64,000 nt of DNA, from the NCBI RefSeq assembly GCF_003987335.1, contig NZ_PIPK01000011.1, positions 1 through 64,000 on the forward strand, written 5' to 3'. The notes under the pieces are model-generated. The model saw only the letters and a list, made by a program, of their open reading frames with translations, was not told the DNA's origin and ran no database searches. The position numbers were made by a program, and so were the translations under genes. Below are positions 1-7,170 of the stretch, one piece after another. Every line of letters starts with the position of its first letter. The stretch's first letter is position 1. The stretch is from Aliidiomarina maris (GTDB lineage: Bacteria > Pseudomonadota > Gammaproteobacteria > Enterobacterales > Alteromonadaceae).

Positions 1-1
1 A

Positions 2-79
2 ACGGTGGTCATCGCCACAGAAGACGGTCGACAGTGGAAGCTGCCTCCCGGTTTAGTGCGCTCCATCCGCGAAATCTAA
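2..79 (+). CDS. C-terminal end of an unidentified gene (cut by window edge)
   Basis: An open frame enters from the left edge and ends at a TAA at 77-79, giving a 25-residue tail (TVVIATEDGRQWKLPPGLVR...). The tail looks like a short beta-rich C-terminus (TxDGRxWxxPPxLLR) of the kind I associate with some SprT-like or KOW-type proteins. That is only a resemblance over a few residues. Nothing else of the gene is in the window, and I do not assign a function. Confidence 0.35.
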   Translation, partial: TVVIATEDGRQWKLPPGLVRSIREI

Positions 80-140
80 TACGGCAAGCCTGCGCGCCGT
101 CAATAACGCCTTCAAATGAACGCTTACCTTTCAAAAGCGC

Positions 141-251
141 ATGAGCAAAGCTAAAGCTTTGTCTGCCCTAGCTCACAAACTAGGCCGTGCCGTCTATTTC
201 ATGTTAAAGAACGAGAAAATATTTGATGAAAAACGCTTCTTAACGAGTTAG
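141..251 (+). pseudogene. remnant of IS110-family transposase C-terminus
   Basis: The 36 codons from 141 read MSKAKALSALAHKLGRAVYF and continue MLKNEKIFDEKRFLTS before TAG. The ALAHKLGRAVYFML...FD..RF pattern is typical of the last 40 residues of IS110/IS1111-type transposases, which use a RuvC-like DEDD catalytic domain. Stops interrupt the frame just upstream, so only this tail survives. The flanks up to about 480 hold further broken frames, one ending in NECAYTDAEPETNWDWL at a TAA. I could not find the element's ends or terminal repeats. Confidence 0.6.
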
Positions 252-728
252 TCACGCAGCAGGATGATGATCAACGTCTAACTGGATCATGACGGAGTAT
301 GCTGAAAACCGGTGTCTGCTGACTGGGTATGCAACCCTCAAACCGAATTTCTACACCCACTACGAAGCCCGTCGCTTTGATTATCCATCCTGCTGGCATG
401 CATCAATACTCTGAACGAGTGCGCATACACCGATGCTGAACCTGAAACTAACTGGGACTGGCTGTAACCCGCATTTTGATAAGGACAGATACCGGTTAAC
501 CGATGACTGTCTAGTGCCCCAGATCAACCTGCACGGAGCAACCCGGTTTGGCAGTGGTTAAACCACACTAAGAGAGCCTCAATAGATGTGTGCTGCAAGC
601 CACCAACAGCCAACGATGACAGACGAAGCAGGCTCACTGGCTCAAAGATTAGGTATTAGCCGCCCCTCGGCGGCCAATAGAAAATTAATGTCTATCAACA
701 GGATGAAGGCTCATAGGTATTACATTTC
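252..728. other. non-coding or decayed stretch left of the ABC-3C operon
   Basis: No convincing gene lies here. Short frames end in stops throughout, and the stretch looks like mobile-element debris following the IS110 tail. A GC-rich inverted repeat (GCCGCC, 4-nt loop, GGCGGC) sits at about 661-676, on the downstream side of the minus-strand operon that ends at 729. It has no T-run, so I do not call it a terminator. I found no attC-like site here that would close the ABC operon as a cassette. Confidence 0.4.
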
Positions 729-2717
729 TCATTTCTTAGGGACCGAATCCCAGTCATCGATGAGACCTATCGGAAGCCCATTGATACCGTTAGATCTATA
801 GTGGGCTATTTCAAAACCTTTGTTTTCGTACACAACATCACGAGGCATGTCATTATCAACCAATATAATCTGACAGAGCTTGCCTTTGCTATCGAACTCT
901 TCAGCAACTGCTACCAATGCATTGAATAAATTTCTATATTTCTCTGGATCTGCCACACCGTCGACATCATTTTCGCTGTCAATTTGACTGTCTTCAGAAT
1001 CTTCAGGAGTTTTCCCCAGAAACTTTCCTACTGTGTCGATCATCAATAATCCTGGAATATTTGTCTCTTTACGTAACTTCTGTAGCAAAATTGACGCCAA
1101 GTATCCGATAGAGACAATTGTTCTAAGTCCACCTGAATTAATTCTCCTGTATTCAATATTTCTGACTTTTGGAAAAAACGTCTTTTCGTCTATTCCTACT
1201 CCGTGGTGGTTTTTAATCTTTACCTGCTGAATAAATTTATTGATATCTGTTCCTAGACACTTCAAAATATTATCAAGTGACGGGGCGTCCTCCTTAAGCT
1301 CATCCAATTTAATCTTTAGTTTCTCGATCGTCCCTTCTAGGCGACCTATTTGGTCAGCGAGTGCGGTTTGCTTGTTCCTTACTCGCAGAGAGTGAACTGC
1401 TTTTTCTCGACGTTCGTCAAGCTGTGCTAATTCTTTGACTATTGCGTCTCGCTCGGCTAAATACGGGGAAATAGAGTTTGAAAGATCTTCATCCATTATT
1501 TCTCTGGCTTTCCTTTTCTCCAGATATAAGTCTGTAAGGAGGGAGCTGGTGGATTCCAAATCTGATCTGTTATCAGATATCAACTGTTTAAGATCTTTTG
1601 ACCTCCTCTTGATCGATGTCAGCTCATTTTTTAAACGAGTGTCGCTCGGGATATCAAATTTTTCGGAAATTTCACCAACATCGATAATAGTTTCGCAAAC
1701 AGGGCAATTTGTTTTTTCCTGAAAATCTCCACCTATAAACTCTTTTGCTGATAGGCTGGATTCAATTCTATCAATGTCATTTTGGTAATCGTTTAGGAGC
1801 CGGCTAAATCGTTCAATGTTTCGTATAGCGTTACTCTTTGCTTCTTCTTGCTGCTCAATATTCAAATTGATTGTGTTTAGTGCATCTTTGAGACCTTCAT
1901 ATAGTTCATTGTCGCTCGTCATTCGTTTGTTTAAATCTGAAAGTTGATCTTTCACTTCAATTTTTATATTGTCTATGTTGCTTATTTCTTCATCTAAATC
2001 TTCAGCGCATTTAAATCCAGTTTGAGACAAAAAGTGACTTACAGCGGAGTACTGGTTTGCAATCTGTGCCTTCTCTTGTGTTTTTCTTGCTATATCTACT
2101 TCTATCTCGGATATTCCGGAATCAAGAACATTAAATATGTACTTAAAGACTTCCCTATTTTTTGTTTCAAGTACATGATTCCCAATGTTTAGCATGTGAG
2201 CGCTGCCAACATCGTCTTGATCCAAGTAAATAAACTTAAACAAGTCTAGGAAACTAAGCCTGGCTGTTTGTGATGAATCTTTTGTTGGGGCCTGCTTTAA
2301 TCGAACAACAGGAAGTTCTAGAGCCTCAAGAATAAATTCGGAAAGACTTTTATTGTTATCGTCTCCTTTGGCAATACTAGATTTGTACTTTTCGGGAAAT
2401 GAGTTTGATATTTCAGAGTACTTACAAGAATATACGTCAATATCTCTGTCGGGATTGAAAATATCCCTACTGATGCAGTAGGGTTTTCCATTTGCGGTTA
2501 TCTCAAGTACTGCATACTTTACTGATGAAGAAATCTCTTCGTCTATCTTGATTTGCTTTCCACCAAGAAGATAGTAAACAAGCCTGAGTATGCTTGACTT
2601 TCCTGTGTCCGCATCACCGTAAATTATATTAATTCCTGGGTTAAATTTAACTCGATAATCTTTTCGATGCCCGATTAGTATTAAATTTTTTAAAAGTAAA
2701 CCTTGAGAGAGATCCAT
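729..2717 (-). CDS. ABC-3C-type SMC/Rad50-like ATPase with zinc hook
   Basis: This 662-residue ATPase has an N-terminal Walker A (GDADTGKS, residues 34-41) after a short strand typical of RecF/Rad50/SMC proteins. A long helical, charged centre (about 200-480) is predicted to form a coiled coil, with a CPVC zinc-hook motif at 338-341. The C-terminal lobe has the ABC signature SGGLRT (528-533) and a Walker B (LLMID, about 557-561). The fold is that of a dimerising ATPase that senses DNA or a nucleic-acid complex. It is the last gene of a three-gene operon, and its start codon shares a base with the stop of the middle gene. In ABC-three-component systems such ATPases are paired with a small middle protein and an effector, which is what is seen here. 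The role in defence is inference. Confidence 0.75.
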   Translation of the reverse strand: MDLSQGLLLKNLILIGHRKDYRVKFNPGINIIYGDADTGKSSILRLVYYLLGGKQIKIDEEISSSVKYAVLEITANGKPYCISRDIFNPDRDIDVYSCKYSEISNSFPEKYKSSIAKGDDNNKSLSEFILEALELPVVRLKQAPTKDSSQTARLSFLDLFKFIYLDQDDVGSAHMLNIGNHVLETKNREVFKYIFNVLDSGISEIEVDIARKTQEKAQIANQYSAVSHFLSQTGFKCAEDLDEEISNIDNIKIEVKDQLSDLNKRMTSDNELYEGLKDALNTINLNIEQQEEAKSNAIRNIERFSRLLNDYQNDIDRIESSLSAKEFIGGDFQEKTNCPVCETIIDVGEISEKFDIPSDTRLKNELTSIKRRSKDLKQLISDNRSDLESTSSLLTDLYLEKRKAREIMDEDLSNSISPYLAERDAIVKELAQLDERREKAVHSLRVRNKQTALADQIGRLEGTIEKLKIKLDELKEDAPSLDNILKCLGTDINKFIQQVKIKNHHGVGIDEKTFFPKVRNIEYRRINSGGLRTIVSIGYLASILLQKLRKETNIPGLLMIDTVGKFLGKTPEDSEDSQIDSENDVDGVADPEKYRNLFNALVAVAEEFDSKGKLCQIILVDNDMPRDVVYENKGFEIAHYRSNGINGLPIGLIDDWDSVPKK

Positions 2718-3226
2718 TACATCCCCTGTTTTAATACTGTGTTTATATACCCATTGAGCTTACTAGGGCTCTGCGATTGAAGCGATGAAAGTTGTTTAAT
2801 AAACAGTTTTATCTTTCGGAAGTACCCACTCTCTAGTTTGCTTACGATATACTTTCCGGCATCCGTCAGCTCAAATAAAAACCCTTCTGAACTAGAGTAT
2901 TCAGATGACAAATATTTTTTAGATGAAAGTATTTTTATCATGATCAATAGGCGTTCTCGATCAAAGAGTTCGTCGAGATTTACAGAAAGTGTGTCCACGG
3001 TGTAATAGTCGACATCATCGATGGCGATTTGGCGCTTGTTAGCCAACATTAGCACTTTGTTCAAGAAGGATGGCTTAGTGACTAGGAAGTAGAACGATTG
3101 AATTTTGTCAATTGTTAGTACTTTCTTGTTTCTGGAGGTTTGGGCAAGGCTCCCGAGTATCAAGAGAAGTATACCTAAGTTATAGTGCAGCTCCCGTTCT
3201 GGCTGGATAAATGGAAGTTTATTCAC
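2717..3226 (-). CDS. ABC-3C middle component (small winged-helix-like protein)
   Basis: This 169-residue protein lies between the effector-like hydrolase and the ABC ATPase. It overlaps the former by 8 bp and the latter by 1 bp, so the three are translationally coupled. It has a helical N-terminus (ELHYNLGILLLILGSLA), a hydrophobic centre, and a winged-helix-like stretch ending in FLFELTDAGKYIVSKL, which resembles the DAG-containing wing of small HTH proteins. There is no catalytic motif. Size, position and composition fit the middle components of ABC-three-component systems, thought to bridge effector and ATPase. I cannot tell which MC subfamily it belongs to, and the assignment rests mostly on context. 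Confidence 0.55.
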   Translation of the reverse strand: MNKLPFIQPERELHYNLGILLLILGSLAQTSRNKKVLTIDKIQSFYFLVTKPSFLNKVLMLANKRQIAIDDVDYYTVDTLSVNLDELFDRERLLIMIKILSSKKYLSSEYSSSEGFLFELTDAGKYIVSKLESGYFRKIKLFIKQLSSLQSQSPSKLNGYINTVLKQGM

Positions 3227-4454
3227 CTTTACCCTCCTCCGCCAAGAGATCTGTAAGTGAGTCTGCTGCGCCGTCTTTTATCCACCAAATATTTTCATCT
3301 TTTGAATTCGCGAGTTGGTGGAGCATTCCTTGTTTGTGGATGGCGTTTATAAAAAGAATAAACGTTTCTAAAAAATTGTTATCTTCTTTAATGATTGTTT
3401 CATGTACATCCGCTAACAATAGTCCAGAATTTGGGATGCCGTCATGAATATATTTTGTGTAGCTATTCTGATAAACCTTGCGTATTTTTGCATATAATTC
3501 AGCTAGTCGCTTTTGATCCGAAGCGCTACTAAATATTTTCCTTATATACTCTGCATTTAGAAAGGCTTCCTTGGCCTCTCTTATTGTGGTGTTGTGTATA
3601 TCAGCAGAGATTAATTTTAAGACAAAAAGTTCATCTTCAAATTCTGTTTCATCTTCAAGCTTTTTTAGTTCGAGTGTCGATATCCCAGGATCGTTCTTTT
3701 CAAAATCTAATATTATTTGTTTGACGGCCATGACGATCGTGCTTTCGGGGTTCTCGGGTTTCGTAATGCTGGTGTGATCTTCATCCACTGATATCCCATC
3801 CGACCTTTCTTTATCTATCGGAACGGCGCTTGTTTTTTTGACAACAGAGTCATGCACACCGTAGAAATATTTTGTGGCTGGCCTCAAGCTAGTCTTTAGC
3901 CATTCATCATTTATCTTGTGAATAAAATCATTGAGTGGTGAAAGTCCTTCTATCTGAAGGTTTTCACTTATCAATTTTCCAAAAGTTGCTGCCTCTGCTC
4001 CTTGGTGGGGTACAGCCAATGAGATAAAGAGCTTGATCTTTGATGGTGTCTTTTCTTCAATATCTTTTGTAATAGCACTTTTGGTTACCAATCCGCCCAT
4101 GCTATGAGCAACAACGATAATATTATCATATGCTTGTAGTTTGAATCGGATTTCAGTTCTAAGTAAGTTTCCGATTTCCTCAATGCTTATATTGTTAGCC
4201 AGTTTTCCATGTGAAGTTACGAACATACGCTTAACAAGCTTAGAAAATTTACTCGCTTTAGCAAAAAGGTTTAGTAACTTAGTGAAGTATGAAAAGTGGG
4301 CTATGTCATAATTTTCTGATATTTTCAAATCATCGGAGAATAATTCAGGGAAAGAGCGTGCGTCGCCATTCCTCCAGGTCGCCTCTCCTCCGCAAAATCC
4401 ATGAACAAATAGGATTAAGTTCTTTTTATTTTGCTGAGATATGAATTCAATCAC
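3219..4454 (-). CDS. alpha/beta-hydrolase effector with C-terminal ABC-3C-like domain
   Basis: The first gene of the ABC operon encodes 411 residues. Residues 1-250 form a lipase-like alpha/beta hydrolase. They include an oxyanion-hole loop (FVHGFCGG, about 16-22), the nucleophile elbow AHSMGG with Ser118, a strand leading to Asp202 (FYGVHDS), and a probable catalytic His227 in DEDHTSITKP. That last motif is common in PGAP1-like and lipase families. From about 255 to 411 the protein is helical (REAKEAFLNAEYIRKIF..., then RLAELYAKIRKVYQ), as expected for the domain that tethers effectors in ABC-three-component systems. It probably cleaves an ester such as lipid, or another acyl bond, when the partner ATPase is triggered. 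Neither substrate nor trigger is shown by the sequence. There is no signal peptide, so it should act in the cytoplasm or at the inner face of the membrane. Confidence 0.65.
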   Translation of the reverse strand: MIEFISQQNKKNLILFVHGFCGGEATWRNGDARSFPELFSDDLKISENYDIAHFSYFTKLLNLFAKASKFSKLVKRMFVTSHGKLANNISIEEIGNLLRTEIRFKLQAYDNIIVVAHSMGGLVTKSAITKDIEEKTPSKIKLFISLAVPHQGAEAATFGKLISENLQIEGLSPLNDFIHKINDEWLKTSLRPATKYFYGVHDSVVKKTSAVPIDKERSDGISVDEDHTSITKPENPESTIVMAVKQIILDFEKNDPGISTLELKKLEDETEFEDELFVLKLISADIHNTTIREAKEAFLNAEYIRKIFSSASDQKRLAELYAKIRKVYQNSYTKYIHDGIPNSGLLLADVHETIIKEDNNFLETFILFINAIHKQGMLHQLANSKDENIWWIKDGAADSLTDLLAEEGKGE

Positions 4455-4530
4455 TTGGCTTTTCCTTTATATGAACGACTAACATCTTTTACCTACTTCC
4501 TTTGACAACTCTGCCTAAACCTGCCGTGAA

Positions 4531-4602
4531 ATGTAACGCCGTGGTGACGATCGGCAACGAAGCGCAGCGTAGTTGGCGTGCCGTCGACCACCTTGTTAGC
4601 TT
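4531..4602 (-). repeat. attC recombination site 1 (after TIR gene)
   Basis: Read on the minus strand the site begins GCTAACAAGG and ends GGCGTTACAT, the two core sites of an integron attC, with an imperfect inverted repeat between them (GGTGGTCGACGGCA... facing ...TCGTCACCAC). The TIR stop codon TAA at 4596-4598 is part of the first core site, as usual for cassettes. This is the last attC I can find in the array. The ABC operon starts about 77 bp beyond it. Confidence 0.85.
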
Positions 4603-5039
4603 CCAATTTGATTAACTTTTTCAAAGACGGACTCAGCCACTTCGAGGCTAGCAATATCAATATTATCCCATGTTGAAATGGGCTTACCATCTGTGGGCAA
4701 CGCCTGTAATTCGCCATAAGGTGAAGCTTGCCAAGCACAAGGACGAAGAATAACTGGTATTACAAATGCTTCGCCACTCGTATTCCTTTTCAAAGCTTCC
4801 TGGCCCTCAATTTCATAGCAATATTTTGACGCAATAAAGTGCGGGCTCAGAAAAAGTAGAATGATTTTCGCATTTCTCAAACGGTCATCGATTGTCTCTT
4901 TCCACTGTTCCCCTGGTGGAATCATACGATCGTGCCACTTTAGCAAATGCCCTTCCCGCTCATAGACGATCATCTGCCGTCTAACTTCATCCATGAGCTG
5001 CTCATCTTCGTGTGCGTAAGAGAAGAATATTTCGACCAT
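4596..5039 (-). CDS. stand-alone TIR-domain protein (cassette gene)
   Basis: This 147-residue protein is essentially a single TIR domain. Strand A and the first loop are EIFFSYAHEDE (3-13). The conserved WHDRMIPPGEQW (about 35-46) follows, then the hydrophobic strand IILLFLSPHFI (59-69) and the SKYCYEIE motif, whose Glu76 aligns with the catalytic Glu of NAD-cleaving TIRs. A good ribosome site (AAGGAG) precedes the ATG. Bacterial TIR proteins usually degrade NAD or make cyclic ADP-ribose signals in anti-phage systems, and most have a sensor partner. Here none is fused. The upstream HEPN-like gene and the downstream ABC operon are candidate partners by position only. An attC follows immediately. 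Confidence 0.8.
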   Translation of the reverse strand: MVEIFFSYAHEDEQLMDEVRRQMIVYEREGHLLKWHDRMIPPGEQWKETIDDRLRNAKIILLFLSPHFIASKYCYEIEGQEALKRNTSGEAFVIPVILRPCAWQASPYGELQALPTDGKPISTWDNIDIASLEVAESVFEKVNQIGS

Positions 5040-5148
5040 ACCTGCTCCTTAATGAAAGCTAACACCCTAGTATAGGCAAATGGCTAAACCACTCATCCTG
5101 AAACGGACCTGGGCGGCTAAACTGATTTTCACTTTATTTTGGCATGTT

Positions 5149-5589
5149 TCAGAAATAGAGATGAGCTCTAAATGTTTTTGCTTCTTCGTGAATTTCCAGT
5201 CTCAGGTCATGCGAATCCTGTTGGATTCTATCTAGACGCTTTTTTAACTCGCCTGCATACCCCCAATCAAGGTTGCCCATAGGGTCTAAACAGTGCGCGA
5301 TTGCCTTATGGCTTAAGTAATTCCTCTCGCTTTTGAATTTATTCAGTTTCGCAACTAATTTCTCGTTATCTGTAAGCTTTCTAAATGTCGTTATCAGTCT
5401 TTCAAGAGAAGCGTCTTCTACATCCTCACCGCTAAGTTTGAAGACAAGCTTGCCGTCAATGCATTTCCGTGCGAGTTCATAAGACTCTGATATATATAGC
5501 TTCAAAACTTCCTCGACCAACTGACAGCTAGAAAGCGCTTTAGAAACTTCGATATGAAATCTATCTTCATCCATTTGCAGATTACTCAT
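5149..5589 (-). CDS. HEPN-like protein (cassette gene)
   Basis: This 146-residue, almost wholly helical protein has no signal peptide. Near residue 89 it carries SERNYLSHKA, an Rx4H motif (Arg89 to His94) of the type that forms the active site of HEPN ribonucleases. The N-terminal half (LVEEVLKLYISESYELARKC) and the following helices fit a HEPN four-helix bundle. If active it would cleave RNA as a dimer. No MNT-type antitoxin gene is next to it. It is followed after 109 bp by the TIR gene, with no clear attC between, so the two may form one cassette. Assignment is by motif and helix pattern, not by recognised family. Confidence 0.5.
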   Translation of the reverse strand: MSNLQMDEDRFHIEVSKALSSCQLVEEVLKLYISESYELARKCIDGKLVFKLSGEDVEDASLERLITTFRKLTDNEKLVAKLNKFKSERNYLSHKAIAHCLDPMGNLDWGYAGELKKRLDRIQQDSHDLRLEIHEEAKTFRAHLYF

Positions 5590-5600
5590 TCGCTGGAATT

Positions 5601-5692
5601 AAGCTAACGCTTTGCTAAACGGCGAGCGTTAGCGAGTCCAGTGGAGGCCACGCTTTTTGTGGCCGCAACGATGTTTAAGCAACTTGTTATCA
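5601..5692 (-). repeat. attC recombination site 2
   Basis: On the minus strand the site opens with GATAACAAGTTG and closes with GCGTTAGCTT. Between the cores is a long imperfect inverted repeat including GCGGCCAC facing GTGGCC. It is about 92 bp, within the usual attC range, and sits between the 75-residue gene (upstream) and the HEPN-like gene (downstream). Orientation matches the other sites, so the array is read right to left. Confidence 0.85.
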
Positions 5693-5710
5693 CACATTCC
5701 ATACAGCGAT

Positions 5711-5938
5711 CTAAGAACCCCTCTCTGCGATAATTTGGGCCACTTTCAGGCCCTTCCTGAACTCAGTTGCGTAACTATCATTACGCCCAATGGCGCTAGC
5801 AAATTCAACGGGATCAATGTGTTTAAGCTGATCGGCGTACTTGATTACAAGATACATGTTAACTGCATCTTTATTTTTCGAGAGAGCTGCATGAGCTACC
5901 TCTGATTTTATATGAGCCAACAATTCACTTGTATTCAT
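5711..5938 (-). CDS. small cassette protein, possibly HTH-like
   Basis: A 75-residue protein starts at an ATG preceded by AGGGA. It is helical and contains DPVEFASAIGRNDSYATEFRK, which reads like a helix-turn-helix pair: a first helix EFASAIG, then a turn, then SYATEFRKGLK. Small cassette proteins of this look occur in many integron arrays and are sometimes annotated as HTH-like. I cannot assign a DNA target or partner. It is bounded by attC sites on both sides and is therefore a single-gene cassette. Confidence 0.55.
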   Translation of the reverse strand: MNTSELLAHIKSEVAHAALSKNKDAVNMYLVIKYADQLKHIDPVEFASAIGRNDSYATEFRKGLKVAQIIAERGS

Positions 5939-5960
5939 ATTAAGATCCCTGATGCTAAGT

Positions 5961-6038
5961 GTTATAACGCCGTGCCCAGCGGCGAGCGTAAGCGAGTCCG
6001 GTACCCGTAGGCTGCGAACTGATGCACCTTGTTAGAAC
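5961..6038 (-). repeat. attC recombination site 3
   Basis: On the minus strand the site runs from GTTCTAACAAGGTG to GGCGTTATAAC, about 78 bp. The interior has the spaced inverted arms expected of an attC, including GGACTCGCTTACGCTCGCCG, a stretch nearly identical to part of site 2. It follows the beta-flower gene, whose stop at 6041-6043 lies three bases away. Confidence 0.85.
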
Positions 6039-6040
6039 CA

Positions 6041-6409
6041 TTACTGCCCAAGCCAAGCGAAGAAGGACTCATTTGCCCAACCTCCGGAAGGAGTTGATGG
6101 GCGAGAAGGTCTCGACGGCCTAGATGGTCTTGAAGGACGTGAAGGACGAGACGCTCTTGATGCACGTGAAGGTCTTGAAGGGCGCGAAGTCCCGGCTACC
6201 GATTCCTTCGGATTCCATGCTACCGGCTGCCCAGCCTGATTTAGGCACAACAATCCATTAACTGGACCGAGCCAATTGCCGCTACCACTAGACCATGCAT
6301 GACCATTACGGATATACGCAACCCAGTTCATATCTGTATCGAAGATATGATCATTTGGAGCAATCCAAGCAACTAAGTCACAGTCTTTATCAAAAAGTGG
6401 GTAAAGCAC
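6041..6409 (-). CDS. beta-flower-type cassette protein with Arg-Pro-Ser repeats
   Basis: The 122-residue protein has an N-terminal domain of short repeated strands: LYPLFDKDCDLVAWI, then HIFDTDMNWVAYIRNGHAW, then GNWLGPVNGLLCLNQAGQPV. The repeated Val/Ile-Ala-Trp/Tyr-Ile and Gly-x-Trp elements suggest the small 4-fold beta-flower domain known from cassette proteins. Residues about 73-106 are a low-complexity tail, mostly tandem Arg-Pro-Ser with a few Arg-Ala-Ser units, encoded by a degenerate 9-bp repeat. A short Trp-rich end follows (SGGWANESFFAWLGQ). The basic Pro/Ser linker could bind nucleic acid or act as a spacer. The function of the family is not known to me. Flanked by attC sites. Confidence 0.6.
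   Translation of the reverse strand: MLYPLFDKDCDLVAWIAPNDHIFDTDMNWVAYIRNGHAWSSGSGNWLGPVNGLLCLNQAGQPVAWNPKESVAGTSRPSRPSRASRASRPSRPSRPSRPSRPSRPSTPSGGWANESFFAWLGQ
6090..6195 (-). repeat. degenerate 9-bp tandem repeat coding for Arg-Pro-Ser
   Basis: Within the beta-flower gene a 9-bp unit coding Arg-Pro-Ser (with some Arg-Ala-Ser) recurs about eleven times, with third-position changes between copies. On the plus strand it appears as aaggtcttg/aaggacgtg-type units. Such a short in-frame array can change copy number by slippage without breaking the frame. Confidence 0.7.
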
Positions 6410-6426
6410 ATTTACCTCCTTGAAGT

Positions 6427-6475
6427 TCTAACGCCGCATTCACCGGCTTGTCCGGTGCAATGCTATGTTAAGCCT
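6427..6475 (-). repeat. short attC recombination site 4
   Basis: On the minus strand it starts GGCTTAACATAGC and ends GGCGTTAGAA, with a compact hairpin CACCGGACAAGCCGGTG in the centre. At about 49 bp it is the shortest site in the array. The CoiA-like gene's stop codon (6468-6470) lies inside its first core. Confidence 0.8.
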
Positions 6476-7157
6476 TGCCTTGTAAAACAGTGACTGCATA
6501 TTCACTATCAAAAAATTCAGGCTTGGCTACTCCCTGCATATATCGCTCAAAAAACTCAGCTTTTGTAATGAATTGAGCCACCATCTTTTTATCATAAATC
6601 CAAACATGCAACAATTTGTCGTTAGATTGGTTAAACTCTAAAAATAAATTAGTTCTAGTATTACCTGCCAAGTCCCAAAGCCAAGTTCTTTTAGGTTTCC
6701 AACTGACCTTGTATCTCCCCTCACGGTCTGGTTTACCATCTAAGATAAACCTTTTCCTCCAAAATTCTTGAATATCTACAACCCAAATCACTCGTTTTCC
6801 TGTTTCACGCTGATAAAATTCTACTCGTTCACGTGAATCCCTAATATCAATAATGCTTCTTTGTATTTCAATTACAGTTTCGTTTGAACCTAATATGTCA
6901 GCCCTATGCTCATTATTATTACCAAATATAACTTCACAATATTGATCTTGGACTGGTGTTTTCCAGGTTAAGTGCCACTCAGACTCAGGCTCATATCCGT
7001 TAGGAAAGGTAGGAGCACCTCCGATATAAGCCCAATATTGCCTAAGAAGTCCAACATGAGCTTTGACTGGTTGCTGCGTCCAAGGGCAAGCCCCAATTGC
7101 TCCGCTAGTAGCCTGTTCTGCTCTTTTGCGTTCCCCATTGTGAATTGCTAGAAGCAT
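6468..7157 (-). CDS. CoiA-like nuclease (cassette gene)
   Basis: This is a 229-residue protein if it starts at the ATG at 7157, preceded by AAGGA. An upstream in-frame start at 7196 would run through the preceding attC and is unlikely. The core ADILGSNETVIEIQRS shows an Asp, then Glu-x-Gln spaced as in PD-(D/E)xK nucleases of the CoiA type (Asp87, Glu97, Gln99), followed by RERVEFYQ and a strand KRVIWVVD. The N-terminus includes CPWTQQPVKAH. CoiA proteins were first described in competence, and many relatives are restriction-like nucleases. A single-gene cassette, possibly an anti-invader nuclease. That role is inferred. Confidence 0.65.
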   Translation of the reverse strand: MLLAIHNGERKRAEQATSGAIGACPWTQQPVKAHVGLLRQYWAYIGGAPTFPNGYEPESEWHLTWKTPVQDQYCEVIFGNNNEHRADILGSNETVIEIQRSIIDIRDSRERVEFYQRETGKRVIWVVDIQEFWRKRFILDGKPDREGRYKVSWKPKRTWLWDLAGNTRTNLFLEFNQSNDKLLHVWIYDKKMVAQFITKAEFFERYMQGVAKPEFFDSEYAVTVLQGKA

Positions 7158-7170
7158 AGTTATCCTTAGA

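Noticed and set aside
586-801. 71-residue plus-strand frame with an HTH-like stretch
   Set aside because: It overlaps the 3' end of the ABC ATPase gene and its upstream part lies in element debris. The HTH resemblance covers only about 15 residues.
729-2717. chromosomal SbcC/RecN-type repair gene
   Set aside because: The protein is short for SbcC, has no SbcD neighbour, and overlaps two accessory genes, so a three-component system fits better.
5040-5148. possible attC between the HEPN-like and TIR genes
   Set aside because: A GTTAGCTT end is present, but no matching first core or inverted arms could be found, so I did not call a site.
6090-6195. CRISPR-like repeat
   Set aside because: The 9-bp units are in-frame Arg-Pro-Ser codons without spacers.
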